This document shows, in pieces, positions 13,157 through 13,606 of a stretch of DNA of 13,606 nucleotides. Origin of the DNA: DATFPK01 sp035264885 (GTDB taxonomy: Bacteria > Actinomycetota > Thermoleophilia > Solirubrobacterales > 70-9); contig DATFPK010000051.1 of NCBI GenBank assembly GCA_035264885.1, positions 1 to 13,606 on the forward strand. Direction: 5' to 3'. The notes beneath the pieces were generated by a model. It had not been told where the DNA came from and made no database searches. It saw only the letters and a program-made list of their open reading frames with translations. How positions within the stretch are numbered: position 1 is the first letter of the stretch; each line of letters begins with the position of its first letter. A program made the translations under genes and the position numbers.

Positions 13157-13606
13157 TCAGGCGCCCTGCACCGCGCCGGCGAAGTCGGCCCGGAAAGGCT
13201 CGGTCCCCGGCACGAGGTTGACGCCGCTGAAGGAGCTGTTGGTGCGCATGTAGGCGAGCTCCTTGGCGAGGTCGCCGACGCCGTTGGAACCGGCAAGCGG
13301 CGCGATCGCGACGGTGCTCAGCGTGCCGAACGCGGCGCCGGTCGAGCTGAAGAACCCGCTACCCGAGTCGCCGGGGATGCCCGGTGTGACCGTGTAGACG
13401 GTGTGGCTCCAGCCGCCGCCGGTGGTCTGGATCAGGGTGCCCTGCTTCGGGCGCAGCGGACGGGCGCCGAAGCGCAGCGACGAGTTGCCGTACGAGTAGA
13501 CGGTCGCGCCGCTCGGGCCGGGGCTGCCGACGCCGGTCGGGCCGCCGAACCCGGGCACCGACGGGTTGACGCCGCCGACGTCGGCCGGGTCGACCTTGAT
13601 CAGCGC
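13157..13606 (-). CDS. trypsin-like serine protease, C-terminal part (partial)
   Basis: The reading frame is open from the right edge, giving the last 149 residues. It begins ALIKVDPADVGGVNP; in chymotrypsin-fold proteases the catalytic Asp sits just before this strand (DLALIKVD), so it probably lies one or a few bases outside the window. The nucleophile is S81 of the visible part, in TPGIPGDSGSGFF, matching the GDSGG signature except that the second Gly is Ser. Gly-, Ser- and Thr-rich composition and lack of lysine fit an exported protein, but the signal peptide would lie outside the window. The Met at 13558 is internal and not the start. The fold identification is solid; the substrate is unknown. 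The gene ends 27 bases from the terminator shared with the VOC gene. Confidence 0.85.
   Translation of the reverse strand, partial: ALIKVDPADVGGVNPSVPGFGGPTGVGSPGPSGATVYSYGNSSLRFGARPLRPKQGTLIQTTGGGWSHTVYTVTPGIPGDSGSGFFSSTGAAFGTLSTVAIAPLAGSNGVGDLAKELAYMRTNSSFSGVNLVPGTEPFRADFAGAVQGA

Overview
The window is a gene-dense stretch of a high-GC chromosome. Codons overwhelmingly end in G or C, many genes start with GTG, and several start codons lie only 5 to 9 bases after a -10-like hexamer, which points to leaderless transcription. Gene content also fits: a FliA/WhiG-type sigma factor, a FusA2-like EF-G paralogue, and a PlsC-like acyltransferase coupled to a GalE2-like epimerase. Together these suggest an actinobacterium, most likely of the Thermoleophilia (Solirubrobacterales-like). 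That placement is inference from protein style; no rRNA is present. No insertion sequence, prophage, CRISPR array, tRNA or rRNA was seen, and the region looks like ordinary chromosomal backbone.

Layout. 1-122: possible tail of an unidentified plus-strand gene. 134-1837: ilvD (branched-chain amino acid synthesis). 1838-1916: convergent gap with a small perfect hairpin. 1917-3622 (minus): a two-gene unit, a divergent 5-formyltetrahydrofolate cyclo-ligase-like gene followed by an alpha/beta hydrolase overlapping it by one base (TGATG). 3623-3682: divergent promoter region. 3683-5976 (plus): PlsC-like acyltransferase and a 4-base-overlapping NAD-binding SDR protein, a probable envelope-lipid unit. 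6112-7224: membrane-anchored L,D-transpeptidase (cell wall cross-linking). 7280-8167: XerC/D recombinase. 8265-9044: sigma factor. 9085-9168: possible 27-residue leaderless peptide. 9225-11309: EF-G-like GTPase with altered nucleotide-binding motifs. 11365-12575: an unknown Zn-ribbon protein overlapping a stand-alone RNase HI by one base. 12608-13117: VOC-fold protein whose stop codon sits in the loop of a strong terminator hairpin. 13157-13606 (minus): C-terminal part of a trypsin-like serine protease cut by the window edge.

Most genes are housekeeping: amino acid and folate metabolism, lipid and wall synthesis, chromosome dimer resolution, transcription, translation and RNA/DNA hybrid removal. 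I do not see a clear new defence or mobile system. The most interesting items are the SDR protein lacking its catalytic Tyr/Lys but carrying an extra C-terminal module, the EF-G paralogue with non-canonical G1/G3/G4 motifs, the uncharacterised Zn-ribbon protein tied to RNase HI, the recurrent leaderless-promoter arrangement, and the stop-codon-in-terminator-loop structure.
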